Below are positions 1 through 7,813 of a stretch of 12,500 nt of DNA, piece after piece. Position 1 is the first letter of the stretch. Each line of letters begins with the position of its first letter. The stretch is from Neocallimastix lanati (nom. inval.) (taxonomy: Eukaryota > Neocallimastigomycota > Neocallimastigomycetes > Neocallimastigales > Neocallimastigaceae): contig JACVTC010000017.1 in assembly GCA_016946835.1 (NCBI GenBank), positions 127,501 to 140,000 on the forward strand, read 5' to 3'. The notes beneath the pieces are model-generated. The model saw only the letters and a program-made list of their open reading frames with translations. It was not told the DNA's origin and made no database searches. The translations under genes were made by a program, and so were the position numbers.

Positions 1-2220
1 TATTTCTATAAATCCTTCCGAAGATGCTAACATCAGCAAGTTATTACCATTTGAATCAAGATCATTAATATTAGCACCATTCTTTATTAAACATTTTACA
101 ATGTCAAGGTAACCATTTTTAGTAGCATACATTAAGGCTGTATAACCTTCTTTATTTCTATCCTCTAAAGATATGCCTTTTTCTATTAAATATTCAATAA
201 TATTAATAAATCCATGACTGGCAGCTTCCATTAAAGCATTATTGCCTTTATTATCTTTTATGAAAATATTAACCCCTTGTTTTACCAAATATTTAACTAA
301 ATGAATATATCCATATTTTCCTTCTCTATAGGAGTACTCGTAATTAATGTCTTCGATATCAAATAAATTTTTCATTAAAGATATTAATTCTTCACTATTA
401 GGATATTCCTGACGAAGACTTTCACGTTCTAATCTTAATTTTTCATTTAAAGTTAATAAATGTGACCTACAGGCATACATTAGAGCATTTTGACCATTAT
501 TATCTGTATCATTTATATTAATTCCATGTTCTATTAGCATTTTTATAATAGATAAGCATCCGAATTCTGAAGCAATCATTAATGCATTTTGACCATTGTT
601 AGACTTTTTATGTAAATCAAGACCTTTGCTGAGAAGAATTTCAACAATATTATAATAAGATTTTAATGATTTAGCTATATATGAATTTGAAATATAAATA
701 TATTTTTGACGTCCTCCGCAAAAGCATGCGTGCATTACGGCATTTAAACCTTCATTATCAGCTTCATTTAGATCTATATCTGTTGTTGTATTATCATTAC
801 TAGTAGATAGTTTATCTATTAATAACTTTAAATTATCAAAATTGCTTTGCTTTGCGGCATACATGATAGCATTCATTCCTTTTTTACATTTCATATTTAA
901 TTTTATTTGAGGGTTATTTAGTAAGCAATCAATAACCGGAGTTCGATTGCTTACTAATGCCGTAATTAATGCGGTTAATCCGTGTCCATTTTGAGCATTG
1001 ATATCTGCATCATTATCAATTAAAATTTCAACTGCGGATATAACACCAAATTGAGAAGCGTACATTAATGCCGTATTTCCCTTGCTATCTTTTTGATTTG
1101 GATCGGCACCATTTTGAAATAGAATATTGAGGACTTCAATGCTACGCTTTTTCACCGCAGAGACAATAGGAAATTCATCATTCTTGCTTTTTTTATTAAC
1201 ATCAGCACCATTTTTTATTAAGAATGGAATAATTTCATTTTTATTAAAATAGATTGCTTGAATTAATGGTGTGATACCATTATCATTATTCTCATTAACA
1301 CTAAATCCTTTTTTATTTAATAATTCTAATATTTCGTAATTTGCTATAGGTATTGCATTAGATAACAATTTATAACCTGATTCCTCATTTACGATTAATT
1401 TTTGTTTTAAAGTAGAATCAAAATTTGTATCATATAAAAATAAAGCATTTAAAATTTCTGTGTCATTACAAGCAATAACTGCTTCATATAATCCTTTATT
1501 AATAACGACTTTTTTCTTTTCATTATATATCAATTGCTTTAAGGTTTTATTGGATAAGCATATATGTTGTTTATTAATATTTATTAAATTTAAAATAAAA
1601 TCATTATTAAATACTGTATTTTCAAAGAATACATTAAACATACTTTTGAAGTTTTCTTTCGCATTTCTCATTAAATATTCAAAGGTTGTTTTATTTATAA
1701 TTTGATTAAATCTTGGTTTACTATAAATTAAACTATTAAAATCAAATCCTCTATTTAACAAAAAATTTAATTGTTTTTTCATTAGTTTATCATTATCTAA
1801 CAAATATTGAACAATATTTTTTTTCTTAGAATTTATGTAATGAATGTCAGCATTTTTTTGTAATAGTAATTCAGCTATAGAAAAACAATTATTTTTAATG
1901 GACAAAAATAATGGATTTTTACCATCAGCAATATCGTAATTTAAATTATTGTATTTACTGATAATAAATTTTATAAAATCGATTGAACAATTCTTCTCAA
2001 TTGCATAAATTAAGGGATCAAAATTTACATTTTCTAAATAGATGTTTAAATCTGATGAAATACCTTTGAAATTTCTCCTTTTTAAAATTAATTCTTTAAT
2101 TTTTTGATTATTTTCATATCCATATTCTTGTAAATTTATATTATTATAACATATATATATATGGAATGAATTTAAATTATTACTATTAATTATCTTTTTT
2201 AATATTACTTCAGAATTCAT
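1..2220 (-). CDS. Ankyrin-repeat protein, N-terminal 740 residues (gene continues off the left edge)
   Basis: Reading the minus strand from the ATG at 2220-2218 gives 740 codons with no stop up to the window edge, so the 3' end is missing. The start is supported by an in-frame TAG at 2226-2224, only two codons upstream, and no other ATG is possible. Residues 1-67 are not recognisable. From D68 there are degenerate ankyrin-like units (DPLIYAI, then NPLFLSIKNN and IAELLLQKNADI). Roughly residues 150-310 are a diverged helical-looking stretch. From about G315 the canonical repeats are clear: GITPLIQAI, FLIKNGADVN, GNTALMYASQFG (G381 onward), NGQNALMIASEFG, GNNALMEAASHG and GYTALMYATKNG. Two repeats carry long insertions, about residues 502-520 and 588-636; the second is charged (RLERESLRQE). 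Ankyrin repeats are protein-binding scaffolds; no catalytic domain, signal peptide or membrane segment is visible, and the partner is unknown. The domain plan resembles the large ankyrin families I associate with anaerobic gut fungi, which is an inference from memory. Confidence 0.93.
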   Translation of the reverse strand, partial: MNSEVILKKIINSNNLNSFHIYICYNNINLQEYGYENNQKIKELILKRRNFKGISSDLNIYLENVNFDPLIYAIEKNCSIDFIKFIISKYNNLNYDIADGKNPLFLSIKNNCFSIAELLLQKNADIHYINSKKKNIVQYLLDNDKLMKKQLNFLLNRGFDFNSLIYSKPRFNQIINKTTFEYLMRNAKENFKSMFNVFFENTVFNNDFILNLININKQHICLSNKTLKQLIYNEKKKVVINKGLYEAVIACNDTEILNALFLYDTNFDSTLKQKLIVNEESGYKLLSNAIPIANYEILELLNKKGFSVNENNDNGITPLIQAIYFNKNEIIPFLIKNGADVNKKSKNDEFPIVSAVKKRSIEVLNILFQNGADPNQKDSKGNTALMYASQFGVISAVEILIDNDADINAQNGHGLTALITALVSNRTPVIDCLLNNPQIKLNMKCKKGMNAIMYAAKQSNFDNLKLLIDKLSTSNDNTTTDIDLNEADNEGLNAVMHACFCGGRQKYIYISNSYIAKSLKSYYNIVEILLSKGLDLHKKSNNGQNALMIASEFGCLSIIKMLIEHGININDTDNNGQNALMYACRSHLLTLNEKLRLERESLRQEYPNSEELISLMKNLFDIEDINYEYSYREGKYGYIHLVKYLVKQGVNIFIKDNKGNNALMEAASHGFINIIEYLIEKGISLEDRNKEGYTALMYATKNGYLDIVKCLIKNGANINDLDSNGNNLLMLASSEGFIEI

Positions 2221-2460
2221 ATGCTAATCTCTTAAATAAATATTGAATATAAAAAATTAAAAAATTATTATTATAAATAAAATTGTGATATATTATTAAT
2301 AAAATTTTTAATTTATTAGTATCATAATAATTATATATTTTATAAAATTAAAATTTTTATTAGAATAGTATTTAAAAGTTTTATAATATAAATTTATAAT
2401 AATACTAAATAAGAATATTTAATATTAAATATTTGAAAATGATAGCTCTATAAAAAGTAA
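2221..2460 (-). promoter_or_regulatory. Upstream region of the ankyrin gene, no defined element
   Basis: This stretch lies directly 5' of the minus-strand ankyrin gene and must hold its 5' UTR and probably its core promoter. TATA-like strings occur throughout because the sequence is almost entirely A/T, so none can be singled out. The start-codon context is weak: the three bases before the ATG read CAT, with C rather than a purine at -3. The only G+C-bearing spot is about 2440-2458, reading TTTTTATAGAGCTATC on the minus strand. Confidence 0.3.
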
Positions 2461-2770
2461 TACTAATAAGGAATTATTACAATAATAAATAATAAGTAAT
2501 AAGTAATAAATAACAATAAATAACAAGTAATAAACAATAATTAAATAATAGTATTAAATATTAAATAATAAATAATAAATAATAAATAATAAATAATAAA
2601 TAATAAATAATAAATAATATAAATTTTAATAGTAAATAATAAATAATAAAATAATAAATAATAAATAAATAACAATATAAAATTACTTATTATTTAATAA
2701 ATAATTGAATAATTGAATAATAAATAATAAATAATTAAATAATAAATAATAAATAAATAATAAATAATAA
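2461..2770. repeat. A-rich microsatellite tract with (AAATAAT)n heptamer core
   Basis: About 310 bp built almost wholly from AAT, AAAT and AAC blocks with A on the plus strand. The cleanest part, about 2562-2619, is about eight near-perfect head-to-tail copies of a 7-bp unit (AAATAAT). Less regular copies continue at 2637-2680 and 2700-2770. Stops occur in every frame, so it is not coding. The strand asymmetry and heptamer register suggest growth by replication slippage. Confidence 0.85.
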
Positions 2771-3125
2771 GGTTTATATATTTTTTTTTAAATATTATTT
2801 TATCTTTTTTGAAGTAAAAACTTAATTTAATATTATTAATAATAGAGTTTTTAATTAAATTTTCATTTTTTTGTTAATTTATTTTAACCAATAAAATAAG
2901 CAGAAATGAAATATTTTTTATTAATGTAACAAAAAAAAATTAAAAATATTACTATTAAAATAAAAATTAAGATTAAATAAAGAAATAAATTTAAATCATA
3001 AAAAATTTATTTTAATATTAAAAAATGGTGTTTTATTTTTTTTGGTTGATTCTAGATTAAAATTTAAATAATAAATAAACCTTCTTTTTATTTTAGAGCA
3101 TAATTATAGTTACTCAATAGAATAT
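2771..3125. other. A/T-rich spacer without recognisable genes
   Basis: I see no open frame, RNA gene or repeat longer than simple A or T runs here. A slightly more mixed patch at about 3024-3120 has no open frame of useful length. Confidence 0.5.
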
Positions 3126-3358
3126 ATATGTATAATTTTATTTTTTTTTCTACTTATTAAATAATATAAAATGATATGAAAGTATATTTTATTTCAGTTA
3201 TCTTGTTTTATGTTTAAATATTACTTTAAATAATTTTACGTATTAAAAGTTTTAAAACTAATTTTTAAATATTACTTCAAATAATTTTACGCATTAAAAG
3301 TTTTAAAACTATTTTTAATTAATAAAAATTAAATTTGATATAAATTCAATTTAGATAA
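3126..3358. repeat. Diverged copy A of the palindrome repeat family, with an internal 51-bp tandem duplication
   Basis: From the TATATGTATAATTTTA string through AATATAAAATGATATGAAAG and TTTCAGTTATCTTG to TTGATATAAATTCAATTT, this segment matches the two units at 3831-4240 along its length. Its centre differs. Instead of a palindrome it holds two near-identical 51-bp direct repeats, 3213-3263 and 3264-3314, each carrying TAATTTTACG followed by ATTAAAAGTTTTAAAACT. The two 51-mers differ at only a few positions. Confidence 0.8.
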
Positions 3359-3649
3359 AATAAAAAAAAAATATTAATATAAATAAATATTCATATTAAG
3401 ATTATAATTATATTAATTAAAATAAATATAATAAAAAATCAAATAAATTCAATAAAGATGATTATATAATATTAATATATTCATTGTTAGCTGTCATTAT
3501 TAAAAACGTTAACTGTGATTATTTAGAGAAGTAGCACTAACCATATTTTACTATAATATTGTAATTTGGAAAGAAATTGACATTAAAATTTTTATACTAC
3601 TTTTAACATTTGCTGGAATATTTTATATCTTATATACTGTTTTTATTTT
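3357..3649. other. Segment present between copy A and module X but absent between copy C and X'
   Basis: Copy A breaks off after GAT at 3354-3356 and module X resumes at GACAG (3650). In the parallel C-X' junction the same two flanks lie only about ten bases apart (4211-4225). The extra segment, about 293 bp, begins with AAAATAAAAA (3357-3366) and ends with the inverse TTTTTATTTT (3640-3649). Its middle, about 3481-3560, is more G+C-rich than its surroundings and holds a short frame reading SLLAVIIKNVNCDYLEK before a TAG at 3532-3534. A small inserted element is possible, but 10-bp A/T inverted repeats are cheap in this DNA and no target-site duplication is evident. Deletion from the other copy explains the layout equally well. 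Confidence 0.35.
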
Positions 3650-3705
3650 GACAGTCTTTCTTACTATTACAAAGATCATTCTTCTCTGATTTTTATATTA
3701 ATTTT

Positions 3706-3740
<35 letters not shown>

Positions 3741-3788
3741 AAATATATCCGTATAACTATAATATGAATGAATGAATATATAATAATT
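3647..3788. repeat. Module X (first copy), containing a 29-nt T run
   Basis: This stretch runs from TTTTGACAGTCTTTCTTA through TTCTCTGATTT, a run of 29 T (3708-3736), TTAATTAAATA and AATATGAATGAATGAATATA. The same order of strings recurs at 4221-4341, where the T run is replaced by a (TA)n run. It directly precedes palindrome unit B. Confidence 0.75.
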
Positions 3789-3830
3789 TATATATATATG
3801 TATAATTTTACTTTTTTTTTTTTTCTACTT

Positions 3831-4035
3831 ATTGAATAATATAAAATGATATGAAAGTATATTTTATTTCAGTTATCTTGTTTTATATTTAAATATTACT
3901 TTAAATGCTTAAAAATATTTAAAGTAATATTTAAATATAAAACAAGATATATTTTAAAACTTATCTTTAATTAATAAAAATTAAATTTGATATAAATTCA
4001 ATTTTGATAATATAATTTTGACATTCTTTCTTAAT
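3831..4035. repeat. 205-bp tandem unit B with perfect palindrome
   Basis: This is the first of two adjacent units that I compared block by block and found identical over 205 bp. It opens with ATTGAATAATATAAAATGAT and closes with GACATTCTTTCTTAAT, the latter being the same string that opens module X'. The unit contains the 33-bp-armed inverted repeat at 3874-3949. Confidence 0.92.
3874..3949. repeat. Perfect inverted repeat, 33-bp arms, 10-nt loop (unit B)
   Basis: The left arm is 3874-3906 (starts TATCTTGTTTTATATTTAAA), the loop is 3907-3916 (GCTTAAAAAT) and the right arm is 3917-3949 (ends TATAAAACAAGATA). All 33 positions pair. In copy A the left-arm sequence is present but the right arm is not, so the palindrome probably arose by an inverted copying event inside an ancestor of units B and C. 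Confidence 0.93.
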
Positions 4036-4240
4036 ATTGAATAATATAAAATGATATGAAAGTATATTTTATTTCAGTTATCTTGTTTTATATTTAAATA
4101 TTACTTTAAATGCTTAAAAATATTTAAAGTAATATTTAAATATAAAACAAGATATATTTTAAAACTTATCTTTAATTAATAAAAATTAAATTTGATATAA
4201 ATTCAATTTTGATAATATAATTTTGACATTCTTTCTTAAT
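4036..4240. repeat. 205-bp tandem unit C, identical to unit B
   Basis: Second tandem copy, offset by exactly 205 bp from unit B, with no difference seen. It runs directly into module X', whose first bases are also the last bases of the unit. Confidence 0.92.
4079..4154. repeat. Perfect inverted repeat, 33-bp arms, 10-nt loop (unit C)
   Basis: Left arm 4079-4111, loop 4112-4121, right arm 4122-4154; the same palindrome as in unit B. Either could extrude as a cruciform or fold as a long RNA hairpin if transcribed. Nothing in the sequence shows that it is transcribed. Confidence 0.93.
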
Positions 4241-4346
4241 ATTAAAGTGTCATTTTTCTCTGATTTATATATATATATATATATATATATTTAATTAAAT
4301 AAATATGTATAATTAAAATATGAATGAATGAATATATAATAACTTA
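4221..4346. repeat. Module X' (second copy) with (TA)n microsatellite
   Basis: Matches 3647-3788 in order: TTTTGACATTCTTTCTTA, TTTCTCTGATT, then a (TA)n run at about 4266-4290 where X has poly(T), then TTAATTAAATA and AATATGAATGAATGAATATA. Together with X it flanks the two palindrome units, giving the order X, B, C, X'. Confidence 0.75.
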
Positions 4347-4503
4347 AATAAATATTTCAATATATTTATTTGATTTATTTAAATAATATAAAAAAATTAT
4401 TAAAGATGAATAAAATAAAAAAGCTATAATAAAAATAAATGGTAATATAATAAAAAAAATAATAATAAAAAAAAATTATAAATCGACTTCAAGATAATAA
4501 TTT

Positions 4504-5515
4504 GGTATTAATATCAATGGAAAGAATAATATGGTAATTCTCCTTTGCATTACGCTTGTGAATCTTCTGAAAAGATTGTAAGATGTTTAATTGAAGATGG
4601 AGCTGAAATAAATATTCGAAATAAGAATAGTGATACTCCTTTACATATTGCTTGCAATTGTAATAAACCTGGCATAGTTTAAATATATAGTTAAAAAAGG
4701 GGAGGAAGATATTAGTATTAGAGATAACTTTGGTTACACCCTTTTTGATTCATCTTTGCTACACTAATAATGCTGAAATGATAAAATATTTTAGATAATA
4801 AAATAAAAAGGATACCTTTAAATTATCCCTATATTAATAATAATGATTTCATAATAGAATATTTAAAAGAGAATGGTGATCATGGTTATTATGAGAAGAT
4901 GGAATATGAGCAAGTTACCAATATCAATACGATGAATTAAAATAGTGAAACTCCTTTATATATGGCCTGCTTTAAAGGTGATAGTATATTAATCAAATAT
5001 TTAGTTGAAAATGGTGCTAATATCAATGCCGTTGATAAATATGCAAAACTCCCTTTCATATATTGTACTGTAAAAGAGAAGATAGAGAAGAAATGATCAA
5101 ATATTTAGTAAAAAACGATGCTAATATCAATGCGAGTGATAAATACAGTGAAACTCCTTTTAAGATTTTATTAGATAAAATCTATTTTTCAACGGACTAT
5201 AATTATAATGATTTAAAATTAAAAAAAAGGAAGTTTTTTTATAGAAAATGGAGCAGATGTTAATACTACCAAGTTTGGAGGTTTTTCCAGTTTGCTCTTT
5301 ACCTTCTGGGAAAATGACAGTAATATGATAAAATATTTAGTAGAGAAAGGTACAGATTGTTACTGTTAGTAGTAATTCTGATAATAATATTACTCCTTTT
5401 GAAATTTTCATGCAAATATAAAAATAATGAAATGTTAAAGCATTTAATTAAGAAAGGAACTGATATTCATATTAAGAAAGAAGATAATATATATATTTAT
5501 ATATATATATTCTAG
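4504..5515 (+). pseudogene. Decayed ankyrin-repeat gene
   Basis: Ankyrin-repeat sequence is read in pieces that jump frame: 4504-4530 (GINING); 4533-4679 (GNSPLHYACESSEKIV, TPLHIAC) up to TAA at 4680; 4681-4764 up to TAA at 4765; about 4754-4792 (LCYTNNAEMIKYF); 4791-4937 up to an in-frame TAA at 4938; 4941-5046 (SETPLYMACFKGDSILIKYL, VENGANINAVDKY); 5048-5230 (TPFHILYCKREDREEMIKYL); 5232-5357 (ENGADVNTTKFGG); 5359-5410; and 5411-5512 ending at TAG 5513-5515. That is eight frame changes plus one in-frame stop, and no plausible start codon at the 5' end. The repeat consensus (ETPLH-IAC, KYLVENGANIN) is the common short-repeat type and differs from the 1-2220 gene, so this is probably a separate family member, not a copy of it. 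Indel errors in a poorly covered assembly could mimic some breaks, but the neighbouring intact 740-codon frame argues against that for all of them. Confidence 0.88.
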
Positions 5516-5714
5516 TGTTATTAAAAATATTAATTCATATTATTTTAGATTTCAATAAATTACATTATTTTTATTTTTCTACATTACTATTATCACTTTT
5601 ATTCTTTTCACTTTATTTATTCTATATAAATATACTTTTTTTTCTTTGATATTAAATAGATGATGATTAATCTATAAATATATATATATATATATTATAA
5701 TTATATTATAAATA

Positions 5715-5763
<49 letters not shown>

Positions 5764-6127
5764 TTAATTATTTTTCATATTTCAATTATTATTAATATTA
5801 TTAATATTTTAATTATTTTACATATTTTTTATTCATAAGCATACAATAAAATAAAAATAAGAAAAATAAAAAAATAATGATTAAAATTATTAATTATAGA
5901 ATTAGGAATATTATTGGTAATATAATCATTAAAATTTTATGAATTTTTATTATAAATTATTATTTTCAAAAAAAAACTTAAATAAATAAATAAATATTAT
6001 CTTTATTTATGATTTAAAGTTTATTTTTTCTTTATCTATTTTTTTTTTTTTTTTATAATTTAATTTATTTTGAAAAAAAAAATATTAATATTTTTTTTTT
6101 TAGTATTATATTAAAATTTTAATGGAG
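5516..6127. other. A/T-rich spacer with microsatellites
   Basis: No gene seen. It contains (AT)n at about 5678-5695, a (TTA)n array at 5717-5764 of about 16 copies, several short T or A runs, and a 16-nt T run at 6039-6054. Confidence 0.6.
5717..5764. repeat. (TTA)n microsatellite, about 16 copies
   Basis: An uninterrupted trinucleotide run of about 48 bp. It sits outside any reading frame that can be supported. Confidence 0.9.
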
Positions 6128-6152
6128 TTTTTTTTTTTTTTTTTTTTTTTTT
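6128..6152. repeat. T25 homopolymer followed by (TTTA)n
   Basis: Twenty-five T, then C and about five TTTA units to about 6176. On the minus strand this reads as AAATAAATAAATAAA followed by A25 directly downstream of the island at 6178-6360. Confidence 0.9.
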
Positions 6153-6177
6153 CTTTATTTATTTATTTATTTATTTT

Positions 6178-6360
6178 CATGGAGTGTCAACTCTAGAAAT
6201 ACAATTAAGCAGAGCCAATACCTCTGAAGAAGAAGAAGAAGAAGAAGATTATAATTTCATTCAGATAGTCCATTCAAATCCTAATCCGGAATAAGAATTC
6301 CAGTGAAACAATAACCTAGAATAAGGTTTATTGCCTATGAACATTTTTCTGAATTTATTG
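6178..6360. other. G+C-richer island, possible exon or retrocopy relic
   Basis: This stretch is compositionally unlike its surroundings. On the plus strand, 6181-6291 reads without a stop (GVSTLEIQLSRANTS, then seven Glu, then DYNFIQIVHSNPNPE) and stops at TAA 6292. The frame is open upstream only because it passes through poly(T). The ATG at 6179-6181 is in another frame and stops after five codons. On the minus strand there is a 26-codon ATG frame (MFIGNKPYSRLLFHWNSYSG, ending FEWTI). No homologue is recognised and neither strand gives a full gene, so this is either an eroded exon, a mixed-composition chance segment or a truncated retrocopy whose tail is the minus-strand A25. Confidence 0.35.
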
Positions 6361-6448
6361 ATATGTTTTATTTTTAATATTACTTTTTATTTCACATTAC
6401 TATTCTAAATATAATTAATAAATAATATTATTTTTTTAAAATAATTCT

Positions 6449-6449
<1 letters not shown>

Positions 6450-6488
<39 letters not shown>
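6450..6488. repeat. T39 homopolymer
   Basis: Thirty-nine consecutive T, one of the two longest homopolymers in the window. Such tracts normally exclude nucleosomes and are prone to slippage and assembly error. Confidence 0.92.
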
Positions 6489-6489
<1 letters not shown>

Positions 6490-6566
6490 TAATATAAAAA
6501 ATTATTCATATAATTAATAAACGAATAAATAAATAAAGATTAAAGTTCGCAATAATTGCGGCCGTT

Positions 6567-6570
6567 AAAA

Positions 6571-6601
<31 letters not shown>

Positions 6602-6661
6602 TTTTTTTTCATGCTTTTTTTTTTTTTTTTTTTTTTGTTTCGTTTCGTTTCGTTTCGTTTT
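6567..6661. repeat. Compound microsatellite: A13, (AT)n, T22, (GTTTC)4
   Basis: A13 at 6567-6579 runs into (AT)n to about 6602, then T22 at 6615-6636, then four exact GTTTC units (6637-6656) and a fifth that has mutated to GTTTT. It directly follows a small G+C-rich patch, with CGCAATAATTGCG (6548-6560, a 6-bp-armed dyad) and CGGCCG (6559-6564). Confidence 0.85.
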
Positions 6662-6663
6662 GT

Positions 6664-6755
6664 AATGTTTTAATTCTATTTTAAAATAAATTAATACATA
6701 AATATTAATAATGTTTTAATTCTATTTTAAAATAAATTAATAGATAAATATTAAT
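6664..6755. repeat. 46-bp tandem duplication
   Basis: Two adjacent copies, 6664-6709 and 6710-6755, begin AATGTTTTAATTCTATTTTA. I see one difference (ACATAAAT against AGATAAAT), so the duplication is recent or still active. Confidence 0.9.
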
Positions 6756-7640
6756 AATAAATATTAATAATAATAAAAATAATAAAAGATACGCAAGGTT
6801 AAAATGATGAAAATAGAATTAACCTTTTTGGAATATATGATTTTAAAAAAGAAATATTTCAGTAATAAAAAGTTATCATTTATGAAATAAAAATTACTTA
6901 AATTTAGAAAATTTTATTTCATATACTTACAATAATTATTTTATTTTCAATAATATTAGTATTAATATTAGTATTAGGATTATTTAAAAATATCTAATAT
7001 ATTGTCTTTTTCTTTATATAAATAAGACTTTAATAATTATCATAGTATATAAAAATAGTAATACAATAGAATTTAAGATTATTATTAGAAATAAAAATTC
7101 TCCATAAATTTAAATTTATATAATAAATTAAGTTTAATACATATAATAATAAATGATAATTTATGGAATATTTTGTATCAATTAATTTAAAAATTTCCAT
7201 AATTAATAATATGTTTGGCTGTAATTTTTTATATTAAATTAATATTTTTGAAATAATAACAACAATAATTAACAACAAATAATAATAAATTACAATAACA
7301 ATAATAAATAATAACTAAAAATAATAATAATAATAATAATAATAACTACAAAGATGATAATATAAAAGTTAATAATTAATAAAAATAATAATTATAATAA
7401 AAATGAATTATAAATATATAATATAAATATTATTATTAATTATTATTATTATTAAAATATAATAATAGAAGAAAAAAGGATTCTTTGTTTTATTATTATT
7501 ATTATTTATTTTATATTAGTGAAATTAATTTGTTTTTAACAAATAATTTTTTATTACATTTTTTGTTTTTTCATTGTATTTTAATAATGTATCATTTAAA
7601 TTAATGAGATATTGATATATTATAAATCAAAATAAAGTTT

Positions 7641-7646
<6 letters not shown>
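6756..7646. other. A/T-rich spacer, no gene seen
   Basis: Nothing coding or RNA-like can be supported. It holds a four-fold TATTAG/TATTAA motif at about 6955-6977, an AAC/AAT-rich stretch at 7255-7345 ending in an (AAT)n run at about 7320-7344, and TTA/TTAT runs at about 7430-7455 and 7490-7515. Confidence 0.55.

Positions 7647-7672
<26 letters not shown>
7647..7672. repeat. A26 homopolymer
   Basis: Twenty-six consecutive A, followed by GAT and further A-rich sequence. No gene upstream on the plus strand can be recognised, so it cannot be called a retrocopy tail. Confidence 0.9.
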
Positions 7673-7727
7673 GATAAAAAAAATTATAGTAAAATAAGAT
7701 AAAAAAAAATTAATAAAAAAAAATTAA

Positions 7728-7813
7728 TAAGAAAGTAATTGTTTATTATTATTATTAAAAGATCTTTTGATAAGAAAGTAATTGTTTATTATTATTATTA
7801 AAAGATCTTTTGA
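7728..7813. repeat. Exact 43-bp tandem duplication with AAAAGATCTTTT palindrome
   Basis: Copies 7728-7770 and 7771-7813 are identical. Each runs TAAGAAAGTAATTG, then TTATTATTATTA, then the 12-bp palindrome AAAAGATCTTTT, then GA. No function is evident. Confidence 0.92.

Noticed and set aside
1460-1705. Plus-strand open frame of 81 codons
   Set aside because: It lies wholly antisense to the ankyrin coding sequence on the minus strand, and its Phe/Leu/Ile/Lys-rich product is what the complement of Asn/Lys/Leu codons gives.
5063-5263. Plus-strand frame of 66 codons treated as a separate gene
   Set aside because: It begins at TTG, not ATG, and is simply one in-frame piece of the broken ankyrin gene at 4504-5515. 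Its last residues after about 5230 are already out of frame.
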